Shown piece after piece: positions 25,401-38,286 of a stretch of DNA of 64,000 nucleotides. Source of the DNA: Sphagnum compactum (taxonomy: Eukaryota; Bryophyta; Sphagnopsida; Sphagnales); assembly GCA_965153455.1 (NCBI GenBank), contig OZ234494.1:16368001-16432000 (forward strand), written 5' to 3'. How positions within the stretch are numbered: position 1 is the first letter of the stretch; each line of letters starts with the position of its first letter. The notes under the pieces are model-generated. The model ran no database searches. It was not told the DNA's origin and was given only the letters and a program-made list of their open reading frames with translations. A program made the position numbers and the translations under genes.

Positions 25401-28400
25401 AATGTAAAGTTGAAATTGTTTCAAGTCAATCGCTTTTGAGAAATTGAACATGTGGTGTTTCATGAATGGTGCTTGTAACACAAGGGTTATCATGTTCAAA
25501 CCTTTACACTCTCCATTTAATGTGTGTTTTTTTGGATAGACTAATGGTTTGAAAATTAATGTATTTGTAATAACTTGGAAAATGTTTTGACCTTTACACA
25601 TTAAATTCATGATATCACAATTGCAATATGTCAAATGTGAAAAAAAGAATGAAATTGGATTTAGCGAAACATACATCTTGAAAGCAATAAAAAAATTCAT
25701 GAAATAATCATGGAATTGTAAGGTTGTTGGTTTTCCTTCTTTTTCAAATATACACAAGAAAGTTTACAAGGTAATAATAATTTTTATTACTTTTAGCAAA
25801 CATATGCAAAAGTAATGTGCATTCAATTTGCATCATATTTTATTTGGTTTTTTGTGTTGTATCATGTAAAATAAATTTAAAAGTAGTTTATCTTGCATTG
25901 TTGATTATAAAAAATCACACATCACAATAGCTAAACAATATGACAAACCATTGTAAAGATATTTTTCATTTAACTTGGCATTCATTTCTACCATGTGCTC
26001 CCATTCAAATTCAATGAATATGTGAGATTAGGGAGATTCTATCATTTTTAAATAGATGCACATAATGTATGGAGGATACATTTAATCATGATGACATCAT
26101 GTGCAAATTTGCATGAACTTCCATATTGTAATTGGCCACGAATAAAAAAATATTTAGGTGCAATTTTTATCTTATGTTCATATCAATAGACTTGTTGAAT
26201 GGACTAACAACCTTTGTGACAATAATCAATATCACTCAAATGTATAAAGAATAAAATGTTGACTTGTTATTGAGTTGTTTTCCCAATTTATGCAATAAGT
26301 AAAAGGGGATGCATATGTCTTGGAATCCATGCTCACATATTCCACACTTGTTAAATCATTTGAAAACACCATTTAATTTAGTAGGAAAACTTGGTGAAAG
26401 AAGAAAAAGGGAGCATCATCAGAGTTACAAAGGAATGGTGTGATAAGCTTATGGATGCCAAATGCAAGCTAATAATTATCCAAACGTAGGTATACTTAGC
26501 CAAAAATATCAATGCCTAAAAGGGACAATTGTGTGTTTTGCATGGTAGTGTAAGGGAATGTTGGTGGGTTGTTTAATATTTTGAGGTTTTAAAATATAAA
26601 GTTTCAACCAAATATTAATGGCTTGATTTATTTTGTTTGAAAAATCTACACTTGTAAACTATGTTAATTCCAATGACAACGTATATTTGTATGTACTTGT
26701 AGCTATGAATTCTAACTTGACAATTATCTTTAACATGATTTGAAGTTAGGACACAAAAAAACCTTTACATGAAAAAATTATAAATAAGATTGAATATTGA
26801 TCTTGTTGATAAGCATTGTAATGTTGTTATATAATATCTTATTGGGACATTCCTTTGAAATCCATTATCAACCTTAAGTGTTTAACTTTGGAATTTATAT
26901 GGGATTTGGTATATATTTTATCTTAAGTATTTTTATTATTATTTCATATGAATTTTAGCATGAAATAATCATTTTTTGGTTAAGGTGAATGTGAATTTGA
27001 TGCAAATAGTAGATACTATTATAATCAAACTTCTACATAAGTCATTAAAAAACAACAACTTCATGTACATTTTGTTTGGTGTTGTTGGTCTTGGGTTTCA
27101 TTTATGGGTTTTACCATTGTTGTGATTTTTCATTTATGTGATTTTTTTGAACAAATAAAAAGGTTTGAAGTGCAACATTCAAAAAAAATTAACCTAAAGA
27201 AATTCATTATTTAGACTAATGGTGCATATTTATGAATTTGTTTCAATGGAACTAAATTATTTCTTAAAACAAGAGGCCAACATTTTGATAAATTATAAGT
27301 GAATAAAACCCAATATATTAACAAAGGATGATCAATAATGTTTGTATGTGATATTATCAACATATTTACTATAATTTCGTATAATAGTTGAAATCCAAGT
27401 AAAATCACAAGGTGTAAAATCATACACTATATCTTTATTTTTAAATTGTCAAATAATATCATTATTGCAAGGTTGTTGATAAAATTTGAGACATGAGTTG
27501 ATGACAATGTGGGCTTGACAAGAATGGGATCATTAATTGTATTGTATAAACTAACATTAATTAATATTTAAACTTCAAATGATGTTAAGTACAATGATTT
27601 TTAAAAAATGAATATGATGATTGGAAGCATTACATTTATGAATATGGAAGTACATGGGTCAAATTTGATATGTTTCATCCCATATTTAACTTTCGATTAT
27701 GTTTTTAAACTTCATGGGTAAAATTGTCAAATGTTGGAATGCCTATCGCAAGGTCATTACCAATCTGTAAGGTCCTTCAAATTAGATCCATTGGTTTGTT
27801 TGTGGGCAAATGGAGCTTTTGCTTGACTTGTTAGCCTATCAAATAAAAGACAGAATAAAGGAACAACTTGTAACATTGCCCTTCCTCTATGTTGAATTAA
27901 GATTGATCTTCATTATAATAATTAAGAAGGGAGCTATAGGGTCCAAGCATGGTAAATTAGACCAAAATGTATGTGTGCCTAAAATTTCACTTTTAAATAT
28001 GACAAATTTTTACATAAACACAAAAAAGTAGATTGGAAAGTCACAAGTACATTTTAGGACCCCATTAATTCAAAAATATAAATTAATTAATATTTCATCT
28101 ACTTACAACCTACTTAAAAGCTAAAAAGTAGATTGTGAATTTGCTTGAATTTCAATAAATATACTTAAACCTACTTTAAACATGTAGTCTTTATTTAAAG
28201 TTTTAACAAAGTTGAAAAAAAGTTCATACTAATCATTGAACTAAATAATATTTCTAAGTTCAATATATCATAGCCTACTTGATAATTACTTTTCATTTAT
28301 GTTGCAAGGAACTTTAGAGGTTTAGTTTACCATGCTTGGACCCTATAGTAAACTTGTGGTTTTTAATATGGGTCTAATTAGATCTAATTACATTGGTAAA

Positions 28401-29688
28401 TAGGGATTAGTGGGAGGTTAAAATTGATGACAATTTAGTGTCTTTTAACCACCCCTCATTAGCTTAATTAACTTCCAAGTACATCCAATAGCTATAAATA
28501 AAAAAATTTGCAACATCAAAAATGCCACCGAACTTTGTGGTCATTTTACATTTTCTACTTTCCTTTCCTTCTCATTATTTGATCCAAATTTGAACTTGTA
28601 ACACTTGTACTTTCTAAATCATTGGAGCTTCTTTCACAAACACTTCCGTAAATCATCATCATCATCCTAATATCTTTCCACCAATTCACAATAATAACTA
28701 GAGTTCTTGATTAGTGTGAGATTCATAAATTTTAAGTGAACCCACTAGTCCTTTTCCTTGATTTCACGAGTTTGAATTAATCTAATGTTTTCTTTATCTT
28801 TGAAAGTTATTAAGTAAAGATCAAGAACTTGGGGTTTATGGGTGTTTTTGGGTACATATTGTGTATCAATCCTAGTGGCTATGATGATTGAGTAGTGGCT
28901 ATGATGATTGAGTTTCCATAGGTTTTTGTAAATTGTTGGAAAGTTGTTCATGTCAATTTTCAAGTTTGTTGTTAATCATCATGTGCATGTGTGAGTTATT
29001 TGAGGAAATTTGATGGTTTCCATTGTTTAGAAGAGTTTTCATGAATGCAATTTGATCATTGTTCAATATAATAGGTCCTTGACACCTTATTGATGTTTTT
29101 GGTCTTGTGTGGAATTTGACATTTCAAAATTTTTAGAGTGTGAACTTATTGTGCCTTGATTGATTTAGTTTGTACAACTTGATATTCCATTTATTTCTTG
29201 AAGAATATTTTGTAAGATCCCATTTACAACATAACATGTGTGAATGTTTATCCATTCGTATAAGCCAAGCAAGAATCCAAGTTGGTAATGCACGTTGGAA
29301 GTTTTTTTTGCCTTGAACATGGCATTCATGTACATATTGATTTGTTAAAATTGCAATGACCCATTTTATTATAAAAAAAAGATTGATTCAATATGGTTCA
29401 TGAAACCATTTTAATTCATTATAAAGAATTCATAAAAAGAAAATTTGTGATCATGTGTTGAAATCCAAGAAGAATCATGATTTGTTGAGTTTTTTAATTG
29501 TCAATTGATTGTGAGACATTTTTATAGAAGATGGATATGAGTTTTTTTTCACAAACAATTATCTTTGATTTGATATTGATGTGTGATCTTCTACGTGACA
29601 TGTTTTGTGTCACTTCATACTATCATTGATTTTTTACTAGTGTTTTGCTAGATACATGATTTGATGCACACTTTACATATATTACTCG
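22421..29688. other. AT-rich intergenic DNA
   Basis: The longest gene-free stretch. The largest frame (minus 25377-25757, 126 codons) is low-information and matches no family I know. A 20-bp exact duplication lies at 28874-28913. Nothing else is recognised. Confidence 0.5.
28874..28913 (+). repeat. 20-bp perfect tandem duplication
   Basis: AGTGGCTATGATGATTGAGT occurs twice head to tail. Confidence 0.95.
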
Positions 29689-31066
29689 GATGGGCAAGTG
29701 CCAAATGACAAGACAATGGGAGGTGGAGATGATGCATCCAACATATTTTTTATGAAATGGGTGCAGGAAAACATGTGCCACATTGTGTGTTCATGGACTT
29801 GGAGCCAATGTCATCATTGTGGTAGTTGAAAAGGAGATTATTGATCTATGTTTAAATCACATTTGGAAGCTAGCAAATAATTGTATTGGGTTGCAAGGTT
29901 TTCTTGTATTCCATGTAGTTGGCGGTAGGACAAGCTTGAGACTAGGCTCCTTGTTATTAGAGAGATTATCTATTGACTATGGAAAGAAATCAAAGTTAAC
30001 CATGTGCATTTTCCCAAGCCCACAAGTGTCTACGACAATTGTGGAGCCATACAATAGTGTTTTATCCACCCATTCACTCCTTGAACACATAGATGTTGTT
30101 GTCATGTTTCATAATGAAGCAATTTATGACATATGACAATGAAACTTGGATATTGAACGTCCCACCCACACAAATTTAAATTGATTCATCATGCAAGTGT
30201 GATCAAAATCAACAACTTCACGATCAACCACCATAATCTTCTCATGTTATTATTGTGGGAAAAATCTCATAACTTGTTCTAATCTAACGATTCATTTGAT
30301 CATGGGATTCCCCTAGAATGCATGCACTTGTAGGTTGTATCTTCATTCATGGCTTCGCTTCAATTTGATGGAGTGTTCAATGTTGATTTGACAAAGTTCC
30401 AAACAAACCTAGTGCCATATCATTGCATCCACTTCATGTTTTCTTCATATGCACCAGACATTTCTACTGAGAAAGCCTATCATGAATAATTATCAATATC
30501 AAAGCTTGGCAATAATGTGTTTGAGCCATCTAGCATGATGGTCAAGTGTGATCCCCACCATGGCAAATACATGGCATGTTGCCTCATGTATCATGGAGAT
30601 GTGGTGCCCAAAGATGTGAATGTTCAGTAGGAACCATCAAGGCCAAGAGAACCATCCAATTTGTGGATTGGTGTCCCACCGGCTTCAAATGCGAAATCAA
30701 TTACCAACCACCCACAATGGTCCCTAGTGGAAACTTGGCCAATTCCAAAAAGAAGTTTGCATGGTTTCCAACACAACCAATGTCACTAAAGTTTTTTCAT
30801 GCTTGGATCATAAGTTTTACCTCATGTATGCCAAACGTGCACTTGTACATTGGTATCTTGGTGAAAGTATGGAAGAAGGTGAATTTTTTGAAGCACAAGA
30901 AGATCTAACAACTTTGGAAAAGGATTATGAAGAGGAGGTGGGTGTAGATATGTTGAAGGCAATGGTGAAGATGAAGGTGAAGGATACTAAAACTCATTGT
31001 TCAAGTTCTAGAATTTTTTTAAAAAGGGGGGGGTGGAGGGGGGTTGGTGGTCATGGGTATAAGTAA
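29689..31066 (+). pseudogene. Alpha-tubulin retropseudogene
   Basis: Successive plus-strand segments follow alpha-tubulin in order. Near 29690 the reading matches the DGQ...DKT.GGGDDAFNTFF region. 29825-30136 holds [33 protein letters not shown] and [19 protein letters not shown]. 30355-30560 holds the SLQFDG...[14 protein letters not shown] region. 30600-30720 holds [17 protein letters not shown] and INYQPPT. 30800-30960 holds LDHKF.LMYAKRA.VHWY, then [16 protein letters not shown], then LEKDYEEE near the acidic tail. The first 45 or so residues are missing. About 33 codons are deleted before EKEIID, and about 140 bp of foreign sequence lies at 30195-30335. Several stops and frame changes break the frame. 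No intron is seen, which points to a reverse-transcribed copy. It cannot encode tubulin. Confidence 0.93.
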
Positions 31067-32879
31067 GATAAAGTGAACAACTTTTTTACCTTGTCAAAAT
31101 TGTGTCAAGTAGATTTTAAAGCCATCATAAAATTGTGAAACATTTAATGTTTATACTTTAATAATTATAAAAGATGTATGTACATTGATGTGCATTAATT
31201 TTCAAATTTCAACTTGTAAAAATAAGTTTCAAGTAGATTATTAAAATTACAAGTAGCTTTTGACATCTACTTTTGAGCATGGGCTTTTTGTGTCAAGTAG
31301 GTGTCAAGTAAGGTTTAATAAAGAGAAAATAGAAAAAAATTTAATGGGTTGCTAAAATAAATGGTGACCTTATATCATAAATTAGTACATAATTATTTGA
31401 TTAAAATTTTTAATGAAAAAGTAGGTTTAAACACATATAAACCAATCAATTTAAAATCTATTTTTCATTTACTTTTTAAGTTCGTTTACTTTGTATGTTT
31501 TGAGAACTATATTCTTATAAACTTAATATAATTAATGAATGTTATTTGACATATACTTCACCTAATTTGATGCTACTTTTCTATAGTTGTATGTGTGACA
31601 CATGGTTCAAGTGGATACATCTATTTTTTTTGCATATTTTATCTTGCTTTAACTAAATGTGAGGATCCATGGTGTATCCCTTGTACCAATCTTTATTGGC
31701 CTTGCCTACCAAAGCAAGGATATTGTGTTTAGGTTGATTATAATGTATATTAGCCTAAGGGATTTTGGCCCCTAGGTAAATAGGTCTATTTTTGAAAGAT
31801 GATATTTTGGGTTGTGTTGAAACTTGAGATTAGTTATAGAGTTAGTGTTAAACCGTCATACTATATTTCCACAATTTTTTTTTAAAAAGAAAAAAGATCA
31901 TGCATTGAGGTGTTTCTTGTTCAACTTTTTTAATTCTAAAAAGTGGGAGTTCTTTGGTTGGGAAATAAATCATACTGAAAAAAAAATGTACAGTAGTTTA
32001 TTTATTTTTAATTAAAAAAATTTTTGATTTTTTTTTTGGTAAACTAGCATAAATTTGCCACCAAAAAAATAAATCTCCAATGGGTGGAGACATGACTTGG
32101 GAAAATAATATTTATAGGTAAATATACAATGTTGAATTGCCCACACCATGTCCTTATTTAGTATGTAGGTGCATTATTGTCTCCATCCTATTGTTATTGT
32201 ATTCAATGCTCATGTTTGTTGCTTGTTATTACTCGTGTATATCTATTATCTGTTTAAATATTGGATGGTGGTCACAATAATCACATGTTGTTTACTTCTT
32301 CCATCACCCATGTGCATGGGCACCAACATATATTATGTCCATAAAACTTGTGCACGAATGAAGTTCACAAGCTAGCCTTTTTTGTGACTTAGTGAAAAAG
32401 CCCACATTTCATCTATAAAGTTGGTCTATTCTTTTTTAGTAGTAAAGTTCACAATTTTCTGCCATACAATGGGATAAAACACCCAAAAGAATTTTTTTTA
32501 ATTTAAAAAAAAAAAAAAGGGCTAATAGATGATGCTCTTGGTGTCATCCTGTCCTAGAATCACTTTTCATGTACCCATAATGTTTTCATCACTGGCCACA
32601 TCTTGTCCTTACACTTACATCTTCATCCAGCCTTCCTTTTGTCATCTAATCCCTAAACCCTCAGGTCACCCCCTCCCCAATTGCTAGGGTTATTATACTA
32701 AGCATTTGTCATCCATAACACCTCCATATATGACAAATAACAATAAAGCTTAGAAACCTGTAGTTAACTATAGCACAGTTAGCCTAACCGTATTAGGTGT
32801 TCAAGGACACCAGTGCTGCACGAAAAATTTCTGATGGGCTCTGAGAAAATCAACTAGGGTAGACCGGCCCATCACCAAA
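31067..32879. other. Intergenic DNA
   Basis: AT-rich with homopolymer runs (a G run at about 31027-31033 and A/T runs near 32000 and 32500). No gene seen. Confidence 0.55.
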
Positions 32880-33420
32880 CACTCTGGCAGATCTTTCTCA
32901 AATTTTCTCCATTTTGAGTGATTTAAAATGTTATAGGGCTTGCCTTCTCGAGCTCTACAAATCATCTTTGACATGCAAAGCCAAAGGAGCAGCAAAAAAA
33001 AAGAGCAGCGAAGAAAATACATTTTTTCGAATTGCAAAACAAGTTATTTTTCATTTTTCTTCATCTTGACCCCTCCTACTTCATCGGTGCATGACTTTCT
33101 CATTTTATTTTTTTCAAATTGAGCAATTTAAACTGCTTTGAAATCGTCATCTTAAGCCTTACAAATCATCTTGTAACTCTAAAGGCAACAAAGTAATATT
33201 TAAGGATTTTTTGAAGGGTTTGAAAATGGGCTATGAGCTGTTTGATTGAGAATTTTCTCTAAAAATGACCTCACCCTACTTGGGGGGCCGTTACTTTCTC
33301 GCCTCTAGTCTGTTTTTGCTGATTTTTAGTGCAACAGATGCACCAAGAGGAGAGCTCCATCTACTCTTCGGACACCATAAACGATGGGGCCTTCTTGCAA
33401 AAATGCTGAGCAAACCCTAC
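32880..33420 (+). repeat. Dispersed repeat, copy paired with 11.1 kb
   Basis: Collinear with 11120-11630 (see that entry). This copy is richer in G and C. Short frames inside it have no recognised product. Confidence 0.5.
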
Positions 33421-33537
33421 CTTAAGTGTTCGGACACCAGCCTGCCTACCCTAAAAACAATGTGATATATTGTTCATGGGTGTGCTCACAACTTCTTTTT
33501 TGTTTCGAAGGAGCCATATTGATTTGCCCATCATCAA

Positions 33538-34690
33538 TTTTTTGGGAACATTGGGCACTCCCCAGTTGAAGCACCTCTTTGGACCCCAAGTTACAAAATA
33601 GAGATCAATGTGCTCCCAAATAGCTCACCTTTTTCAGTTTATATATATGAGAGTTGAACTTTAGGCAAACCATATGGGATAAATCTGAGGTGCTATTGTG
33701 AACAACTTGAGGAACAACTTGGGAACATGATGGAAACACATCTGGGAACAAGGGAAAAAACAAAAATCCCCGCCCCCCCTCTTTAAAATAGGAAAAAAAT
33801 TGAACCCCTCATGAGTGCATGCTGAGCTTTCTCATTGGTTGCATCAAATTTTTATTTCCAAAACAGTTTTTCACCATGTACCTATTGTCAGTGATATTAA
33901 TTAGGTAGTTGGTGGGTGCAACCAAAGTTTTTGTGTGCAAGAAGCCTCTTTGATTGGTCCATTGGTGGCACTCCCCAAAATAGAAATATAGAGGGTCAGT
34001 TCTATTTGGCCCATCTTTATAGGGTTATGGAAGTTCAACTTTGGGCAAAATATATGGGATAAAGTGTGATACTTTTGGGAACTTGGGGAAAATGGTGAGA
34101 AACAGCCCCCTCTTCTCATCCCCAATGGAAAAAAAATGAGCCCTCCTAGGTGCATGTTGAGGTGTCTCAATGGCTACCATGAAGCTTGTATCTCTAAAAT
34201 TGTTTGTCACCATTCTTGACCTAGTGTAACATCCCTTCCTAAAGGCATGAGCACCTATTTGTCAATTATATATAATTATGGGGTGCATCCCAAAGTCATA
34301 TATATATATAGCAATGAACCACTTTGCTTAGTCCATCACAAAAAAAATCTTGAAACTTTGGACAATCCCCCAAATAGAAGTTTGAAGTCCCAAAATAAAT
34401 TATCGAAGTGCTCCCCTCTAACCTCACCCATATAAATTATGAGAGTTCAACTTTAGGCAAAGGTTATGGGATAATGTGTGCTACTATTGGGAACATATTC
34501 AGGAATATGTTGGGATGCAAGCACATTGGAAACACTATAATCCAAAACTTCAAACCCCACCCTCTCCCCCTCCCAAAGGAAGAAAAATTTAGACTTCTTG
34601 GGTAAAGAAAGCTGCCCATCACCTTATTGGCTCAGTAGAGTTTCTATTCCTAGTTGTGTTCGCCACCAATTTGGACCTACACTAATACCC
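33538..34690 (+). repeat. Three diverged tandem units of about 380-410 bp
   Basis: The block GAGTT(G/C)AACTTTAGGCAAA occurs at 33651, 34031 (as AAGTTCAACTTTGGGCAAA) and 34443. Each is followed in order by ATGGGATAA, a GGGAAC block, a C-rich block ending in GGAAAAAAAT-type sequence, and a 'CTCATTGG / CTCAATGG / CTTATTGG' block. Spacings are 380 and 412 bp. It looks like an old tandem array, or several nested copies of one element. Confidence 0.65.
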
Positions 34691-34904
34691 TGCTCTATGA
34701 GCTAGGGTATGTGGGGTACCTATTGATAAAGCCACATCCCAAAGGACAAACCCTGGCAAACCCTGTACATTATATTTGCCAAATTCAGGTGATGGGCTGA
34801 AGCAATTTGCAAGCAACAAATGCCAACAATGTAGACAACCTTACAACACATAACCAGTTAGGCTAAGAACTAAGAACTTCCTTGCACTGGCACCAGGCCC
34901 TCTA

Positions 34905-35272
34905 GAGCATCTCCAATGGTGTTCAGTATGTGGTCCTGCAGAGTGCAATTAGATGAAGAAAAGTCAAAACATGCCGGTTTGGCTCAGGAAAGTGGTTTTG
35001 CTTCAGCATCATTGCACTCTGTGCAGTGGCTCGTAAAGGGCACAGCAACGGTGTTCAGCTGTAGAAAAAGACTGTAATAAATATGATATGACTGCTGTCA
35101 GTGTTTCTGATTGGCCCATTATGATGATGATTGGTCCAGATGGTTTGCTATTTTAGTAGTCCCCCATTAATTATTTTGCTGGTAGGGTTGCAAAAACTTA
35201 AATAGCTAAACTTGGATGTGAATTTTTATTTTTTTTGCAGGGGTCACTCACTGAGCACAGCTGGAGATGCCC
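34905..35272. mobile_element. MITE with GGGCATCTCCA-type ends
   Basis: The left end GAGCATCTCCAATGGTGTTC and the right end, read inward as GGGCATCTCCAGCTGTGCTC, are imperfect terminal inverted repeats. TA lies immediately outside both ends (34903-34904 and 35273-35274). There is no coding capacity across about 368 bp. This terminal pattern is common among small plant DNA elements, but I cannot assign the superfamily. Confidence 0.7.
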
Positions 35273-37882
35273 TAAGTTACCATATATCCTTTCAATTTTT
35301 GTCCACATCTTCTTCTTCATCATCATCTTCATCCTCATGGGAAGGATCATAAGTTAAGTTAATAGATCTTTGTCAGTGCTAATCATGTGCTAATATCCGG
35401 TATACAGCTCTAAGTACACATCTGCTTTTCCTATCCTCCATCTTGTGATCCTGTATGATTGGTGGGAGATGGAGAGAAATTGTTTCTGTTAAGTTTCCGA
35501 TCTGAAACGTTAAGGGAGAGGCTGAACAAATTTGCAGAGAGCCCCATTGCCCCCAACACATTAGGTGAATCAGCACCTACATGGGTACCACCCAAGGATG
35601 AAGGACCTGACCACCTCAAGGTGGATGAAGAATGTAGGTGGATGAAGAATGTGAGTAGGTAGATAGTGCAGCTTGGGTTAGGTGCTAATCTTGGCCTAGT
35701 AGTCTAGATTAGCATAGGTAATCTAGTCATGAGTCTTTTTCAAATTCCCTTTGGTGCTTCTAGATTGCCTCACTGCCATCACCATACCTCTGCTTGCCAA
35801 CACGCACTTTACTAGTATCACTTGTAAACAACATTTTGGAGGCATTGCAATATTTCTTGAGTGCCACAAACTCTACTCTTGGCATGTGCACACACTACCT
35901 TAACAACATTCATTGCCCTTAACATTGCTCTACTCCTACACAAACACCTTGCCATCATTGGTTTGCCACCACATGCTCCTCTCCACACACCTTTGTCATT
36001 GACATTCATGTCCACCCATGCACCTTGTCATCATTATCTACCACTTCATGCATCCAATGCACATTGCGTGCACACCTTCATAATTTGCAACACCATCTAC
36101 AAAACACACCATGCAATGGAGTGCCAAAAAAACTACGTAGTAACTCCACTCAACATCATCATCTTCACCCACCCACTTCTCTTTTTGTTCGAAGGTAAGT
36201 ACATTAGTCTTAGTTTTAGACATTGGCACAATGAGTTGTATTTCAACGCCTTGCAACTACTTTCCAACAATTGGTTAGATTGTTAACATGTTGTTGGTGA
36301 TGCTCAACAATTTTGTTTAGATTCCCAGACTTAATTTGGTGTTATGTTAGCATGTGTTGTTTATGTCTATCACTTGGATGTGCAAGTATATGTGTTGAAA
36401 TTTATCAAGATTATTTGATCAACTTGCAAGGTTGTGAATGAGTTCCCAAACCAAAGATATATCTTCATGTACATGGCCTTACATGGCCATAGGAAGTGTG
36501 CAAAATTGTAGCTAACTTGTTAGTTGGTCTAGCAATATGACCAAGAGTTTCCAACAAATCAATTACTTAGGTAATAATTTTATAAATGCATTTAGGAAGT
36601 TTGAAAAGATTGGATGCCATCTACTAATTAATACACTATTCATATTTTATGAATTGCATTCACCAAGTTTTCAAATTTATTTTTGTACTCAAGATTCATG
36701 CACAAATATATGATGAATTGGATTTATTCTTACTAAAATAGGAGATAAAACTTGACACTCATAATACAAGCCCATATGATAGTTTTTATGTTTCATTTGT
36801 ACATGAGTTGTTTTAAATTTTGTTGACTTTTGATTGCTTGTTAACATCATGACTTAAGTCTTGTAGTTGCATACAAAATGTGACACAATTTGGAATATTT
36901 TTTTTTTGTTTTTTTTGGTGTTTTCAAATAAATGAATTTGTACTTATGTACACCTTATGTTTATATGCTTGCTTGTATAGAAAAACTAATGTGGAATGAA
37001 GTCACACTTTATAATTAGCTTGTCATGAACAAGGGTATTATTGAATTTTTCAACTAGTTGTCTTTTGAGTGTTAATCAACATCATGACTAAATATTCCCA
37101 TTGCTTTGAGGAATGGAATCAAAAATTAAAAGACACATTTTCTTGTGATTATCATGGCCTATTATCAATTGTTTAAGGGTGTTTGTTTTAATGATATGAT
37201 CAACCAAATTTGGGGTTTTTCATTGTATTCGGTTTCCACACATTCATATTTGATATCTTACATACCTTTTCACTTGCTAAATTATGAGTCAAACAAAGAT
37301 TTTTTTTCTCCACAACTTGAAGCACACTTTTGAAAAACTTGAATAGATTGACAATCATGAATTGCAATATAAAAAGTTTTTTAATCCAATAGTTGAAGAT
37401 GAATTTTAAATAACGAATAACTTGCACTTGTGTGATGTGAATATAAAAAATCATTATTGGGTAAGCATTGATAGAATGGGTGAAGCCTTTTACGAACAAT
37501 CTATACCTCATGCAAGAACTTAACAAAATCGCACATTTGTGTCATTAGAACAAGCATTGGCATAAGGGCGTATGTCTCACATGTTCAATATTAAACTTAA
37601 CTCAATATAATGATGTCAATACAAAAAATCTTAATTTGGTCCATTTGTTTCCCAGAAATTAAATAAATCTTAATTTGGTCACTACCGCATGTTGCTGTTG
37701 AAGCTACTGCATGTGTGCGACTGTTGCAGTTGATCAAAGTTCAAACCACTCAGTTGTTTACCCTGTTTTCAAGGTTGAATTTCCTCTTATTCCTAGTTTT
37801 GCTGATAAGTCCTCACATTTGAAATCTCTACAGGTAGTCTGCATTGTCCATATATGGTTGTTACATTAATGTATACAAGTTT
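35273..37882. other. Intergenic DNA
   Basis: No supported gene. The 141-codon frame at 35861-36286 is rich in His, Pro, Thr and Leu from CA-rich DNA and looks like a composition effect. A frame at 35459-35662 has somewhat protein-like wording but no family match. Confidence 0.5.
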
Positions 37883-37887
37883 GTATA
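37883..37887. repeat. Target-site duplication GTATA (left)
   Basis: GTATA directly precedes the left LTR and is repeated exactly at 44361-44365, after the right LTR. Confidence 0.95.
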
Positions 37888-38273
37888 TGTTATGGACCGA
37901 ACTAATGTGAAGCAAGGCAAGGAAACATGGCTACAACCAAGTGGAGAATTACAAGACAAGACAAGACAAGATATGGCAATACTGGAGAATTGAGAGCTTT
38001 ATTGATCCATCAACTGGTGTTGGTCTGCTGGAGGGCTGTCCCCCAGACCATCTCCTTTTATAACCCTGAACCATCCTATCTTGAGATGCCGAGTCTGCAC
38101 TGCTGCATGCTGCAACGCTGCCAGGTCTGCACTGCTGCATGCTGCAACACTGCCAGGTCTGCACTGCTGCATGCTGCAATGCTGCCAGGTCTGCACTGCT
38201 GCACTGCTGCAACGCTGAGACATGGCAGCACTACCGGTCCCTGCTTTTGTGTTGTCGGATCCAGGCCATGACA
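37888..38273 (-). repeat. 3' LTR (left on the plus strand)
   Basis: 386 bp, bounded by TG and CA and matching 43975-44360 without gaps. On the plus strand it carries AAGACAAGACAAGAC microrepeats near 37950 and a 32-bp tandem repeat at 38094-38217. On the minus strand there is a TATAAAA at 38056-38062. Confidence 0.98.
38094..38217. repeat. 32-bp tandem repeat inside the LTR
   Basis: Three full units start TCTGCACTGC at 38094, 38126 and 38158, plus a partial fourth. The same array is present in the other LTR at 44181-44304, so it predates this insertion. Confidence 0.9.
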
Positions 38274-38286
38274 TTATCCCCTCCTC
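38274..38286 (-). promoter_or_regulatory. Polypurine tract
   Basis: On the minus strand GAGGAGGGGATAA lies directly against the 3' LTR, the position where plus-strand DNA synthesis is primed in LTR elements. The pol stop codon TAA (38274-38276) forms its last three bases, so coding sequence and priming site overlap. Confidence 0.8.

Noticed and set aside
25377-25757. A 126-codon minus-strand ORF as a gene
   Set aside because: Low-information AT-biased composition, no recognised motif, no flanking splice or start context.
30761-31066. The tubulin-like ORF as a functional short tubulin gene
   Set aside because: It covers only the last third of the protein; the upstream parts are broken by stops, a deletion and an insertion.
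35861-36286. A 141-codon plus-strand ORF
   Set aside because: Composition is dominated by CA-rich DNA (His, Thr, Pro, Leu), with no domain and a competing frame on the other strand.
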